DNA from: Impatiens glandulifera | Lineage: Eukaryota > Streptophyta > Magnoliopsida > Ericales > Balsaminaceae | Direction: 5' to 3' | NCBI RefSeq assembly: GCF_907164915.1 | Contig: NC_061870.1 | Span: 28,991,348-29,055,347, forward strand | DNA length: 64,000 nucleotides | Part shown: positions 1 to 11,243 of the stretch, piece after piece | Layout: every line of letters begins with the position of its first letter | How positions within the stretch are numbered: the first letter of the stretch is position 1 | Program-made: the position numbers and the translations under genes | The notes under the pieces: model-generated | What the model saw: only the letters and a program-made list of their open reading frames with translations | Database searches by the model: none | What the model was told of the DNA's origin: nothing

Positions 1-18
1 TTTTTTTTATATATATAG

Positions 19-118
19 CATAAATCAAACAAATATATATTTTAAAAATAATATTAAATAATCTTACATAACATAAATCAATCAAATATATATTTTAAAA
101 ATAATATTAAATAATTCT
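19..118. repeat. Short tandem duplication, period 53 bp
   Basis: Two near-identical copies begin at 19 and 72 (cataaatcaa...), each running into an AT-rich stretch ending ...attaaataat. It is non-coding and lies upstream of the first gene. Confidence 0.8.
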
Positions 119-281
119 ACGTCAAACAAGCCTTTATAAAAAAAAAAAACTGATAATTTTCAATTAATGTGTGCAGAAACTAAATTTTGAAAAAGACACC
201 GACTTTTTTTTTTTTTTTTTTCGTGTTCTTTTAGGAATACGCGTTGACGGTTCTTCGTATCAACCCTTCTTCTTTATACTT

Positions 282-288
282 TATAAAG
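282..288 (+). promoter_or_regulatory. Putative TATA box of the GATL gene
   Basis: TATAAAG stands about 77 bases before the ATG at 365. That would put the transcription start near 315 and leave a leader of about 50 bases. It is inferred from motif and position only. Confidence 0.45.
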
Positions 289-364
289 AACATCTCTTTA
301 GTCTCCCTTCCTCCATTAATCCTCATCATCTGTTTGTGTTTCCTCTCTCACTTGTAATAATAAC

Positions 365-1399
365 ATGCTTATTCTGAAATGGGTTTTCGTCTGTTTATCT
401 ATTTCTCTCTTCTCCCCAACTTTAGCAATCCGATCATTTTCAAATCTAGTGAAAGAAAACGGGTTCTTTGAAGCTCCGGCTTACCAAAATGCAGAAAACG
501 GTTGTCCCCCAATATCATCTCTCACTCACATAGCCATGACTATTGATTCTGAGTATTTAAGAGGATCAATGGCAGCTGTTCATTCTCTTCTAAAGCATAC
601 TTCTTGCCCAGAAAACCTTTATTTCCATTTCATTGCAGCCGAATCCAAAAACCCATCTCCACAAGACTTGGCTCAGATCTTGAGATCTTCATTCCCTTCT
701 TTGCCTTTCAAAGTCTACCCTTTTAACCAAGGACTCGTCAAAGACTTAATCACTCCTTCAATCCGACAAGCTCTTGAAAACCCATTGAACTACGCCAGAA
801 CATACATAGCCGACATTCTTGATTCCTCAGTCCATCGAGTTATCTACTTAGATTCCGATGTTATTGTCGTCGACGATATTCAGAAGCTTTGGGCTGTTGA
901 ATTAACCGGGTCCAGAGCTATAGGGGCACCGGAGTACTGTCACGTGGACATTGGACGGTATTTCACTGACGAATTCTGGTCTGACCAAGAACTCTCCCAG
1001 GTCTTAAATGGCGGCAACGAGAATAATAATAAGAAGAAGGGTTGTTACTTCAACACAGGAGTGATGGTGATGGATTTAGAGAGATGGAGAGAAGGGAATT
1101 ACAGGTTGAGAATAGAGAAATGGATGGAGATTCAAAGAGAGAGGAGGATTTATAGTTTGGGTTCTTTACCGCCATTCTTGCTGGTGTTCGCCGGAGAAGT
1201 TGAGGCCATTGGTCATCAGTGGAATCAGCATGGGCTTGGTGGGGATAATTTGGTAAATAGCTGTAGGTCTTTGCATCCTGGTCCGATCAGTCTTCTTCAC
1301 TGGAGCGGGAAAGGGAAGCCATGGGTGAGACTAGACCGTGGGGAACCTTGCCCAATCGATCATCTATGGGCTCCTTATGATCTCTATAAACAGAGATGA
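365..1399 (+). CDS. Galacturonosyltransferase-like protein (GT8, GATL family)
   Basis: Intronless 344-residue frame. Residues 1-21 form a hydrophobic signal peptide or anchor. The GT8 fold follows: the nucleotide-sugar and metal-binding DxD motif is in YLDSDVIVVDD (about 164-174), and the closing motif HWSGKGKPW is near 316-324. Length and single-exon structure fit the GATL group, Golgi enzymes that act in pectin and xylan synthesis. Their exact acceptor is rarely known, and it cannot be read from this sequence. A lysine/asparagine-rich insert (NENNNKKKG, about 220) lies in a loop that varies between family members. The start has a TATA-like box about 80 bases upstream and no nearer in-frame ATG. 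The gene converges on the DUF760 gene, with 128 bases between stop codons. Family call is firm; the subgroup number is not assigned. Confidence 0.93.
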   Translation: MLILKWVFVCLSISLFSPTLAIRSFSNLVKENGFFEAPAYQNAENGCPPISSLTHIAMTIDSEYLRGSMAAVHSLLKHTSCPENLYFHFIAAESKNPSPQDLAQILRSSFPSLPFKVYPFNQGLVKDLITPSIRQALENPLNYARTYIADILDSSVHRVIYLDSDVIVVDDIQKLWAVELTGSRAIGAPEYCHVDIGRYFTDEFWSDQELSQVLNGGNENNNKKKGCYFNTGVMVMDLERWREGNYRLRIEKWMEIQRERRIYSLGSLPPFLLVFAGEVEAIGHQWNQHGLGGDNLVNSCRSLHPGPISLLHWSGKGKPWVRLDRGEPCPIDHLWAPYDLYKQR

Positions 1400-1463
1400 C
1401 ATTTTTGTCCATATGATTCATTATTCATTCATTTGTAACAGAGATTTTGTATAGAAACAGAGT

Positions 1464-1469
1464 AATAAA
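1464..1469 (+). terminator. Putative poly(A) signal of the GATL gene
   Basis: AATAAA lies 65 bases after the stop codon, in the short gap before the convergent DUF760 gene. The two 3' UTRs probably abut or overlap. Confidence 0.5.
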
Positions 1470-1527
1470 GAGACAATCAAATTCTTATTGAAATTTTTTG
1501 ACAAAATTATATATATATACATGTTCT

Positions 1528-2708
1528 TTACAATAAACCAACAGCACAACTCAAATGTAATCTATTCTCCAGACCTCTCAAGTGATGACCCATTAACATA
1601 CACCTGAGAGTAATGATCAAAAGAGAAACTTAAGAATGATAATAATGGTGTCAAAAACAGAGAGATGATTTGAAAACTAACCAGAAAAGAAGCTTTGCTA
1701 GATAATCACGTGAAGTGCTGCTTATGCTCTCTCCATTTGATTCTTCTTCTTTAAAGAATTGCAGTAGAATATTCTGGACAAGCTGATGAATAATTTTCTC
1801 AACTTCTAATGAAGATGGTTGTGACAATTCACTCACCTGTTCAAAAACCCAACAAGGTTTCATGTTTCAGAAGAGATGAGAAGAATGAGAAAGTTTTAAT
1901 TAGAGCAAACCATATAAGATTCCAATGATCTCAAATAACCCAATAGATCATTGTGATTCTTCACATTTGCTTGTTTCTTGGAATCCATTTCCTTGTTAGC
2001 CATAGTTAATTCGGACTCCAACTGTTGAATATAGTTTCTAACTTCAGGAGACAATGATCCAAAGCTTTCAACTTTACTAATCTTCTCCTCCCCTTCTGAA
2101 TCAATTTCAAAATTCCTCATCAATGATATTCTATACTCTGCATTCCACAGTGTATACCTGTAAAAAACACTCAAATTCTATATAAACTGAAGTTTTTGCA
2201 TTATGAAGAATCTGAGGAATGGTGAATTTTACCCAGTCAATATGGAGGACACGAGAAGGCGATCAAGGGGAGCTTTAGAAACCCTAACTATGACAGAAAA
2301 TTGGTCAGAAGGAAGCAATCCTAACATAGCGGAGATAGTTTCTTTCATAGAATCCTTAGCTGAATCAGAGACCCCCTTAGAAATTACAGATGTATCCAAT
2401 GGTTCGATCCTCTTAAGCATGTTTGCAATTACAGAGAATTCTCGACTGAACCCGGATTTCCTAGTGGAGACGAAATCATCGGAGACGCCTCCTCCTCCAC
2501 CGTCTACGCCGGAGAAAAGACAGTTAACTGCAGCTCCGGAACGTTTTCTCAAGGCGGATGGGAGTAGTATGGGTCGGATGAGAAGATGGTTGTTGGTAAA
2601 GGGAAGATTTTTCGTCGGCGTCGGCGGCGGCGGCGACTGGAGAAGGTTGATGGAGTGATCAACAGCCGCGAAGCGTGAGATCAGAAAAGCTCTGGCAGAA
2701 ACGGCCAT
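1528..2708 (-). CDS. DUF760 plastid protein, UV-B-induced At3g17800-like
   Basis: Four exons read on the minus strand: 2708-2233, 2157-1911, 1836-1682 and 1603-1528. All introns are GT-AG with matching phases and give 317 residues. The N-terminus (about 1-60) is rich in S, P, R and T with few acids, like a chloroplast transit peptide. The core carries the family signature SNV-like segments: MLKRIEPLDTSVISKG and MLGLLPSDQF in exon 1, TGYTLWNAEYR across the first splice, and the closing block HHLRGLENRLHL in exon 4, ending CAVGLL. These match the DUF760 family, which includes Arabidopsis At3g17800, annotated as UV-B induced. Its biochemical function is unknown. Exon borders are supported by uninterrupted family-like protein across all three joins. 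Confidence 0.88.
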
Positions 2709-2762
2709 TAACGATTTGAGAGATAAAGAAGGAGGTCTAGTTTTGGGTTGGAGTGGGTCGAG

Positions 2763-2818
2763 GGAAGGATTGAACGGCTCCGGCGGGAAGGATTGGACGG
2801 CTCCGGCGGAAAGGATTG
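2763..2818. repeat. GC-rich 24-bp tandem repeat
   Basis: GGATTG(A/G)ACGGCTCCGGCGG is present twice, followed by a third partial copy, just upstream of the DUF760 gene start. It could lie in that gene's promoter. Confidence 0.7.
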
Positions 2819-5043
2819 GACTTTACCCTCTCTTCTTCTTCTTCATATTTCTCAAACCACGAGATCCTTTCGGGTTCTGTTAAATCGTAATCAGCGAAAA
2901 AACATAATAAAATGGAAACAAATAATAAAAATTGTTTTGTTTTTTTAACACCGGTTTTTCTCTTTTTTACCCCTCAAATAGTTTTCATTTTTCTACTAGC
3001 TATATGGGTATATTGGTAATCTTCCAGATTTATTATATATATAAATAACATGCATGCCCTTTATATGTTTTTATAATTAATTTAATAACATTTTTTTCAA
3101 ACCTAAACAAACTTGATTTTGACTACCAAAAGCCAGCAAACCAGAGTGTTTTTGTAAATTTATTTATATGCTAATTTATTTAAAGAAAAACAAATTAAAA
3201 AACATTCTCAGATAACTCAATTAGAGTTAACATTTTATGGTGCTAATGGTTTAGTAACTTTAGTTATGAAGTTGATATTTGTTATTATGTATTGTTGATG
3301 TACTTTATTAATTTTGTGTAATTTTTGTAATCTCTTATTTTAATGTAATGTGCAGCCTAATCTTAATTTATTTTGTTCAGGTTGAGACAAGATATAAAGT
3401 GGTAGAAAATTAGAGGTAGAGTTTAGAGGGACAAATTAGGGTTGGACCTACATTCAAAATATATATGTATCAGTTTAGTCGGTTGTGTTTGGTGTATATT
3501 CAATAAGATCTATCTATCTATCTATCTATCTTTCTCTCAAATTTAAAAATAAATATTATTATTATTATTTTTTTTATAAGGGTTATACATAAATGACTAA
3601 GCATATGTTTATGTGTACAAGATCTAGAAATCCAAGTTAGTGTAATTTTGAAAAACATTTATGGTGAACTTAAAAATAATAATAAAACTAGAGTAGATAA
3701 ATATAAGTTCTATTTTTTTTTTAAAAATAGATAAAAAATAGTATATTAAACTTAAAAAAAATAAAAATCAGGAGTAATATCACTTTTTTTTCTAATTTTT
3801 TTTTCTTTCAAGGACCAAGGTGGACTCCTGCTTCAGAGTTCTGATATGATCTTCTGATCTGATCAGGGTCCATAAGGATTAAGGATATAAATCCTCCACA
3901 ACTTAAGCCCAATGAAAATAACTATAGCCCATTAGACTAACTTATACAACTTCAGATTTGATCTGTTTTCCCAATGTCGGATATCACGAACCGACCCGGC
4001 CCAAGAATAAGCCCAACTTAACAACCACTACATACATTGTTTTCTCCATTTTGTTACACTTAGATCGAGAAAATATGTTCAATCGATTCTATGAATCTGA
4101 TTCGTTTGAAAAACAATATTGCTAAATAATATAAGCATGCATAATATTTACTTTAAAAGAAAAATAACAACAATAATTATAGTAAAAAATTAATATAAAT
4201 CAATTTGGCATAAATGAAAAATAAATATCACCAAAATAAGTTACCATTATTATTTATATTTCTTTAAGTATCTTTAAATGGTTGATCAACTTAACAAGAT
4301 ATAACTCTTTGTTTCAATTATGTGTTTCTTTTAAATTTTATACATCATCTGTAGGTTTAACCATTCGATAGCGATCACCACTAAATTTACAATTCGATCA
4401 TTAGCTTGATTAGTTTTTTATACAGTTTTGCCCATCCAATTCGATTTTGACAGTTCGGTTTTCCTGCATCATATATTAAGGCAACTAGCATTGCAAGCAA
4501 GAATCGCCAATCCAAACACTTGGAGAAAAATAGATATATGATAAAAGAATGAACAAATTAAAAATCTTTTAGATGAGAGAAACCAAATTCATACATACTT
4601 TATCTACTGCTACCCCCATTAACTAATACTAGTGTCATTTAACCAGAGCATTGTATGCATTATTTTCCATGTATGATGAAGGATGAAAAGAAGAAGTAGT
4701 AGTTGATTGTTTAAAGTGATTTGTGAGCATTTGGGAATCTTATTAGATTCTAAAGAAAATGGGACAAACTGGTTTATGATTAAAAACAAAAAGCTGAGGC
4801 TTTCTTTCACCAATCCACTAGTCTAATTCACCACTTTCAGTAAAAATAATCAATGTTACAAGAACAAGATTATCCTTTTTTTTCTATTTAATTGATTTAT
4901 AGCACAGCCATTTAAGTGGGAATCATGTAGTACTAGTAGGTTAGTTCTTCATCAATATCATCATCATCATAAAGAACAAAATGAATGGATAAAACTCCTT
5001 GTAAATCATCAAACACTTACAAGTAAGTAGTAGTAGTACCTTC
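2819..5043. other. Intergenic, AT-rich
   Basis: No coding region is supported. It contains an (ATCT)n microsatellite near 3510-3533, A/T runs, and a less AT-rich patch at 3810-4050 without a credible frame. The last few hundred bases are probably the 3' UTR and flank of the DUF716 gene. Confidence 0.6.
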
Positions 5044-6030
5044 TCAATGGGAATCTAAACCATTAACTTCTTCACCCTTCTCCTTAATCCTCACTTCTTT
5101 GATCTCATCTTGACCTTGATCTTGACCTGGTTTGTCATCATCATCATCAGAATCTAGAGTGAACTGTTGATGACTATAGCCACCACCACCACCACCACCG
5201 TCGATGGCCTGCATTTCAGCACCAATTTGCCTGTATTCTCCATCAAACCCTCCTCCTACTCTCTTCTTAGAAACAAAAGAGTACAAGCCAACAACCATAA
5301 CCACAAGGAAAGCAAGATGACAATTGAACTGAAGCGTGGCAATTGCTCTTCCTCTATGATATTCAGGATGCCCTTTGCATTTCACAGTAAAATTCCCTCT
5401 ACTCTTCTCATGTAAAGAGCACCCATTTGCAATTACACTCGAGAAGAAAGACAAACCCATTTGAATCAACCATGTCCCCTGTAATATCAATCCAATCCCA
5501 CGCCCCAACCTAGCATATCTAGCCTTTGGTGTTTTCAGTTCAAGCATTGTTGACACAACACATACACCAATAGGAACGAGCAATAGATCGTAATACTGGT
5601 TCTCGATTCCACTTATGTCTTTCCTTTGAAGGTAAAACAACATGAATTCTTCAATGAAACCGAACAGACAAAGCAGATTTAAGATTGATGAAGGGAACAA
5701 CATCGAACTATTTACATGGGTAAGGACACCAATAATCGAGTAGACAAGAAACAGTGAAGCAATGGCGATTACCTCTAGCTGGAGGACGAATCCGATCGAA
5801 TCCTTGAAGTTGTGGGCATCGATTAACGATACTAGAGAGTTTAAAACGAACAAGAATGAGAGAACGGTGACTGCAACAAAAGTCACCGATGAAGAAGAAG
5901 AAGACGGCGGTTTCTTCGTTGACACAGATGAAGATGGCGATGCCGTCGTGGGTTGATCTGAAACCAGAGATTCCCATCCGCCGATAAGGATCAAGCTACC
6001 TCCTGCTAGGGTGTAAGCGAATAATCCCAT
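5044..6030 (-). CDS. DUF716 (TMEM45-like) multi-pass membrane protein
   Basis: Single-exon 328-residue protein. It starts MGLFAYTLAGG, and about seven hydrophobic segments follow (roughly 5-25, 48-70, 82-102, 110-132, 145-165, 178-202, 228-252). The pattern GRGIGLILQGTWLIQMG, a conserved Cys/His stretch (KCKGHPEYHRGRA) and NCHLAF are typical of the DUF716/TMEM45 family in plants. The N-terminal loop (about 26-48) is Ser/Thr/Pro rich. The C-terminal tail from about 258 is cytosol-like: a run of eight glycines, then acidic DDDDD and a Lys/Glu-rich end. No catalytic residues are known for this family and the role is unknown. The family call rests on topology and the Cys/His block. Confidence 0.88.
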   Translation of the reverse strand: MGLFAYTLAGGSLILIGGWESLVSDQPTTASPSSSVSTKKPPSSSSSSVTFVAVTVLSFLFVLNSLVSLIDAHNFKDSIGFVLQLEVIAIASLFLVYSIIGVLTHVNSSMLFPSSILNLLCLFGFIEEFMLFYLQRKDISGIENQYYDLLLVPIGVCVVSTMLELKTPKARYARLGRGIGLILQGTWLIQMGLSFFSSVIANGCSLHEKSRGNFTVKCKGHPEYHRGRAIATLQFNCHLAFLVVMVVGLYSFVSKKRVGGGFDGEYRQIGAEMQAIDGGGGGGGYSHQQFTLDSDDDDDKPGQDQGQDEIKEVRIKEKGEEVNGLDSH

Positions 6031-6446
6031 TGCAGTAGAAAGATCTAGAAAGATCTGTATGTCGTCTTAGGTTTGCTGCGGTTAGTAGATGTTCTTCGCA
6101 TCAAATGATCAGTGCAGTTTTGGGTTCCAAGGTCAAACGTCACCCTTCTCGCCTGCCTTGGATTTTCTTAAGGTTCAAATCTATCTATAGCCGTATTGAT
6201 CATCAATTTGTTTAAAATAAAAATCAGAACTTTACCCATAATAACCACAAATAATTATTTAATGTCACGCTAAAATAATGATGGTTAATTCAAAGAAACG
6301 AAGTAAAATGTAGAAAATGAGTGAGCCCATATTTCCTTTATATACATGTGACACATGTGATGTTGTACCGTTGTATATCATTGAATTGAGATAGTGTCAG
6401 TAAAGTATGATCGAATTAATCGGAAATGAGAGTGGACCATCTTTCG

Positions 6447-7405
6447 AACTAACCGGAAATGAGAGTGAACCATGCCTCATTAGATATCATTGGATTGAGA
6501 CAGCGTTGGCAAGTGTACGATCGAAATAACCTTAAAATACTCTATTTTAAATCTTTCATAAACATTACTATCAAATTGTAACGAGCTATTAAATATATTT
6601 AAACTATAGTTTATTGTCTCAAATAATTTAACATATTCAAATTCGTTGTTACGCGCTAGAACTTTCATGTTGACGATCATTTATTCCGACACCATCTAGG
6701 GTTCCGCAAACAATGGGATAGATATCTCACCCCCTCACCCCTGATAACTGTTATCATGAACTATAGTTAACAAACAATACAAGTTATAAGGCACTTTTAA
6801 AAAAAAAAAAAAAAGGTTAAAATAGAAAATAATTAGAATCTTCACCAAACAATTATGTCTGTTAGTCTAACTTAATTTTCCAGCAATGCCTACATTGCAT
6901 TTGCGGGGAAATGAGAGTGAATCATGTTTCATTGGATATCATTGGATTGAGACAATGCCAGTAAATTATAATATTCAATTAACCCTAAAATACTCTCATT
7001 TAAATCTTTGATAAACATTGTGCTATCAAATTGTAATGAACTTTTAAATATTTTTAAATTATAGTTTATTGTCTCAAATAATTTAAAAGATTCAATGTTG
7101 GTTAAATTACGTGTTTACCCGCAAATGCAATATAGGCATTGAGATCAACAAGAATGATATCTTTCAGCATATATACCAATACTCGTTGTTACGTGCTAGA
7201 ACGTCCATGTTGACGATCCTTTACTCCGACACTATCTAGGGTTCCGCGAACAATGTGATATATTACCCCGAATAACTGATTTAATGAATTATGATCAACA
7301 AACAGTATAAGTTATTAGACATTTTTTTATATAAAAAAAAATTCAAATAAAAAATAATTAGAATCTTCACAAAACAATTATATCTCTTACTTTAACTTAA
7401 TTTTC
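6447..7405. repeat. Direct repeat of about 430-500 bp with a flanking inverted repeat
   Basis: Two diverged copies, 6447-6883 and 6900-7405, share GGAAATGAGAGTGAA, TTATTGTCTCAAATAATTTAA, GTTACGYGCTAGAAC and ATCTAGGGTTCCGC in the same order. Copy 2 carries about 90 extra bases (7091-7182). A roughly 24-bp inverted repeat (6884-6908 and 7117-7141, TGCCTACATTGCATTTGCGGG and its complement) brackets the first part of copy 2. Probably an old transposon-derived duplication; no protein trace was seen. Confidence 0.7.
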
Positions 7406-9767
7406 ATTATATATTAAAGTGTTTGCTTCTCAACTTCCATTAATCAAACTAATAATAGGGATATAGCTAGCTAAGAATCAGATATTCAGGTGTTAGTGTG
7501 AATTAATTATAATTAAATCAGTGTCCATTTAATTAGTTAATATGTATATCCACACGTAATGAGAAAGTATGAAAAGAACCTACCTACCCATATCATTGAC
7601 AAAATGATAAACATAACCAATTAAGTCCAACTAAAAGGAAGAAGCTTCGTTAATTTTGTTTCACTTTCTAATCTCAAATAAGTAATTGTTAAAGTAGTTT
7701 TATTACTAATAATGGATAATTTAATCAAACACCCTCACTTAATCTTTAGCAATTTAAATCCTTTTATATATCGAATAAATTACTTATCAAACTAGGCCTA
7801 AGAAAAGCAAAAAAGACTCACAATAATGAAAAAGGGATTGGGGCCAATACTTTTAATTTGTCCAACAAATATGAGAATAAAATATTGAAAAGGAGTCACT
7901 TTTTCAAAAGAAAAAAGAAAAGGTGAAAAGATGATAAAAAACAGTTCACATACAGACGATGATGAACAAAGTTAATTAATCTTAAACAACACTAAATATC
8001 CAACATGTCAAAAGATATCCTTTATCATGTTCTTAATTAAACATAATAAATTGCTTAATCACTAAGCAACCAATCTCAATCATTATAATTATTAGTATAT
8101 ATGCATGCATTATAAATATATATGCTGTTGTTCTTCACCTCACTCAACCTATATTTATGATGATCTGTAAATTAAATAAAAATAAATGACTTTCTCTTTT
8201 AATCAATCCTTTCAAGAATTGCAAGTATTGGTTTTAGATATTGATTATATAAATTGCATTCAACTTTTTGTTTTGTTTTTGTCATTATTACTATTATTAA
8301 AGCAAACAACTTATCTAAACTATTATACATATGAATCAAATCATCCTTTATATGAATATTTTCTGGCTCCTACAAAAATATTCAATTATCTTACTCACAT
8401 GTCCCCCAAACCCTTTTTGTTAGCAATTAGCATAAAGCGGTGGTTACTAAATATCTAACATTCAATATAATTCAGAGTGAGTAAAAAACTGTGATAAAAT
8501 GTTAACTTCTCAATTAGGCTCAATCTTTTCAATGATTAAAGATAATTGATAATTTACATTAACTTTTATCCATTAACTCTTACTATAACTCAATTACAAA
8601 TAACTTTGTGGAAGATATAAAAAATTTAGATTCAATTTTTATTAAATTGTTATAAGTTTTTTAAGTGTGAAGTATGTTGCTATCGTGACAATCTACTACT
8701 ATGATTTTCACTTTCATGTTATAATAGTCTACAATGTTATAATAGTCTGAGTGGACTCGTGTTAAAAAAATTAATCTGAATCTTTATTTTTTAAGTGTAT
8801 ATCTTAATAATTTATGTCGATAAATTGAGATAAACTGTAATTGCGAAAACATATATAATGAAAAATGATTAATTAAGTCATTTTTTTGGATCATCTCTAT
8901 CTTGGATCCGAAACTAGACCTAGATTGGAATGTCCGATGTGTAGGGTTTAAACCTTCCAACCCGACGTAAACATCACTTGCGTGTTTTTTAGAATGTCTC
9001 TACGTTTAGTCTAGTTAATTTAACCTAATAAGTATAATTTAATAAGTATTCATTTTTATTCGGTTAATCATCGAAACAATACTGTATAATATACAGTTAC
9101 TAAATAATTTTATTTATGTAATCAAATGTTTTAATTAATTCCAACAAATCCAACTTGTATCTTTAATCCTTCCTAAATTACTCTAAACACTTTTTGAGCT
9201 GCCTTATGGGATTAATTGTGAATTATATGTATATAAAAAATAATTGTAAAGTCTTATCAGGAAAAGCATGGGAGCAATAATAATGTCAACATGAAGATCA
9301 CTTATGAATTTATTTTGTTTGTATAATAATAATAATAATACTTTTTACATGATGTTATGGCCAATAAAAAAAAAAGTTGGGTATTAAATAAAGTTTGATA
9401 ATTTCTAAATACCCTGAAACCAGGGCCTAAAGTAGAAATTAATAATCATCTTATTCTCTCTCTCTCTCTTCACATTTACCAAGTTGATATGAAGTTGCTA
9501 GCAAAGCAGAGCAAAGCAAAAGTTATCAAAGATCATCGTGCCCCTCTTTCATCTAATCTCATCAACAGAGATAGAGAGAATAATAAGTGATGCCATCTCA
9601 ATCTTCCTCCTTTGACCAGTCTAGGTCTAAAATGGACTCACTGTTTGTCTATCATCTCTTCTCTTCTTCAAGTTTTGGACTCACTTCTAAATCATGGATA
9701 ATAATATCATTCTTGAATTTCAATGCTAGTTTTTGAAAGGTTTTTCATCGAGAGAGAAGATACAGAA
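7406..9767. other. Intergenic, AT-rich; promoter side of the U-box gene
   Basis: No supported coding region. Short frames such as 8186-8458 have no recognisable domain and AT-driven composition. A (TAA)n tract lies near 9325 and a (CT)n tract near 9455-9470. The (CT)n tract is within 320 bases of the U-box gene start and may lie in its promoter or 5' UTR. Confidence 0.6.
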
Positions 9768-11243
9768 ATGGGTAGTGGTAAGAACAGATGGAGAATCTCT
9801 TTCCATCGATCAACAGCAGCACCGGCCAAAAAGCAGCCACCAATAGAGTTCATTTGCCCAATTTCTGGTTCATTAATGGCCGACCCAGTCATCGTTTCCT
9901 CCGGCCAAACATTCGAGCGTAACTGCGTTTCCGTCTGCAAAAACGCTGGTTTCAATCCCCTCCTATCAGACGGTTCCATTCCAGATTTCTCCACCATCAT
10001 CCCTAACCTCGCCCTCAAATCCACCATTCTCAACTGGTGTCGTGAATCTTACGTAGACCTCCCCAAACCCATCGATCAAATCTCAGCAGAAAAGCTAGTT
10101 CTTTCTCTCGTAGCCTCGCAAACCCATAATCTAATCGACCCACCTAAACAAGATGATATAAGAAAGCCCGCCGGGGGGAAATCAACTCACCGACCGAGTC
10201 GCCTCTCCACTAGTTCGTCCGAGTCCGTGGCTACAGTCGCATCCGGCCCAATCTCACGGCCATCTTGCTATTCCTCGCAGTCTTCCTCGTCGGAGATCGA
10301 AGTCCTAAACGTTAACTCGTCCGACGAGGAAGAATTAATCGTCAGGCTGACTAGTTCCCTGGTCCATGAACAAGAAGACAGTTTAATTTCACTAAGGAAG
10401 GTGACAAGAACCAAAGTGGAAACCAGAAGTCGTCTATGCACTTCCCGATTAATGTCAGTCCTCCGATCCTTAATCACATCCAGATACGCCGTGATTCAAG
10501 TGAACGCAACCGCAGTTCTGGTAAACCTCTCCCTGGAGAATCAAAACAAGGTAAAGATCGTTCGGTCCGGAATCGTCCCACCGTTGATTTCCATCTTAAA
10601 AGGTGGATTCCCTGAGGCGCAGGACCACGCTGCAGGAGCACTGTTCAGCCTAGCGCTCGACGATCAAAACAAGACGGCAATCGGCGTATTAGGAGCATTG
10701 CAGCCACTTATGCATGCCCTCCGGTCGGAATCAGAGCGAACTCGGCATGACTCGTCCCTAGCGCTTTACCACCTGACACTGGTTCAAAGTAACAGGTCAA
10801 AGCTAGTCAAACTGGGTGCTGTTCAAACCCTAATGGGGATGGTTAAATCGGGACATATGTTGGGTCGAGTCATGTTGATACTGAGTAACTTAGCTGGTTG
10901 TGCAGATGGGCGAGCCACGATGCTCGATAGTGGTGCGGTGGAGTGGTTTTTGGGAATGTTGAGACGAAACGAGTTGGAGTTTGAGTCGGGTCGTGAGATT
11001 TGTATAGGGACGTTGTATGGTTTGAGCCAGGGTGGGTTGAGGTTTAAGGCGGTGGCGAAGGCGGCGGGGGCGGTGGAGGTTATGGAAGAGGTGGAGAAAA
11101 CGGCGGCGGGAGGAAGCGGCGAGAAGGTGAAGAGAGTTTTGGATGTATTGAGAGGGAGAGAGGAGGAAGAAGAAGAAGTGGATTGGGAGGAGTTGCTTAA
11201 TACAGAGTCCGATGAGCCTCGCCGCCGGACGATCTCTTCTTGA
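9768..11243 (+). CDS. U-box/ARM-repeat E3 ubiquitin ligase (PUB38-41 type)
   Basis: Intronless, 491 residues from the preferred ATG at 9768. The frame is open to an ATG 15 codons upstream (9723), but MGSGKNRWRISFHRS matches the usual family N-terminus. The U-box spans about 26-100: EFICPISGSLMADPVIVSSG, then NLALKSTILNWC. A Ser-rich linker (about 140-200) follows, then armadillo repeats from about 200 to 450 (VNATAVLVNLSLENQNK; AAGALFSLALDDQNKTAIG; LALYHLTLVQSNRSKL). The tail has an EEEEEEVDWEELL acidic stretch. U-box proteins hand ubiquitin from an E2 to substrates bound by ARM repeats; the substrate is unknown here. Intronless PUB-ARM genes of this length fit the PUB38/39/40/41 group. Confidence 0.92.
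   Translation: MGSGKNRWRISFHRSTAAPAKKQPPIEFICPISGSLMADPVIVSSGQTFERNCVSVCKNAGFNPLLSDGSIPDFSTIIPNLALKSTILNWCRESYVDLPKPIDQISAEKLVLSLVASQTHNLIDPPKQDDIRKPAGGKSTHRPSRLSTSSSESVATVASGPISRPSCYSSQSSSSEIEVLNVNSSDEEELIVRLTSSLVHEQEDSLISLRKVTRTKVETRSRLCTSRLMSVLRSLITSRYAVIQVNATAVLVNLSLENQNKVKIVRSGIVPPLISILKGGFPEAQDHAAGALFSLALDDQNKTAIGVLGALQPLMHALRSESERTRHDSSLALYHLTLVQSNRSKLVKLGAVQTLMGMVKSGHMLGRVMLILSNLAGCADGRATMLDSGAVEWFLGMLRRNELEFESGREICIGTLYGLSQGGLRFKAVAKAAGAVEVMEEVEKTAAGGSGEKVKRVLDVLRGREEEEEEVDWEELLNTESDEPRRRTISS

Noticed and set aside
9723..9767. Longer N-terminus for the U-box protein (15 extra codons)
   Set aside because: The family N-terminus begins at the ATG at 9768 (MGSGK...); the upstream codons have no family match.
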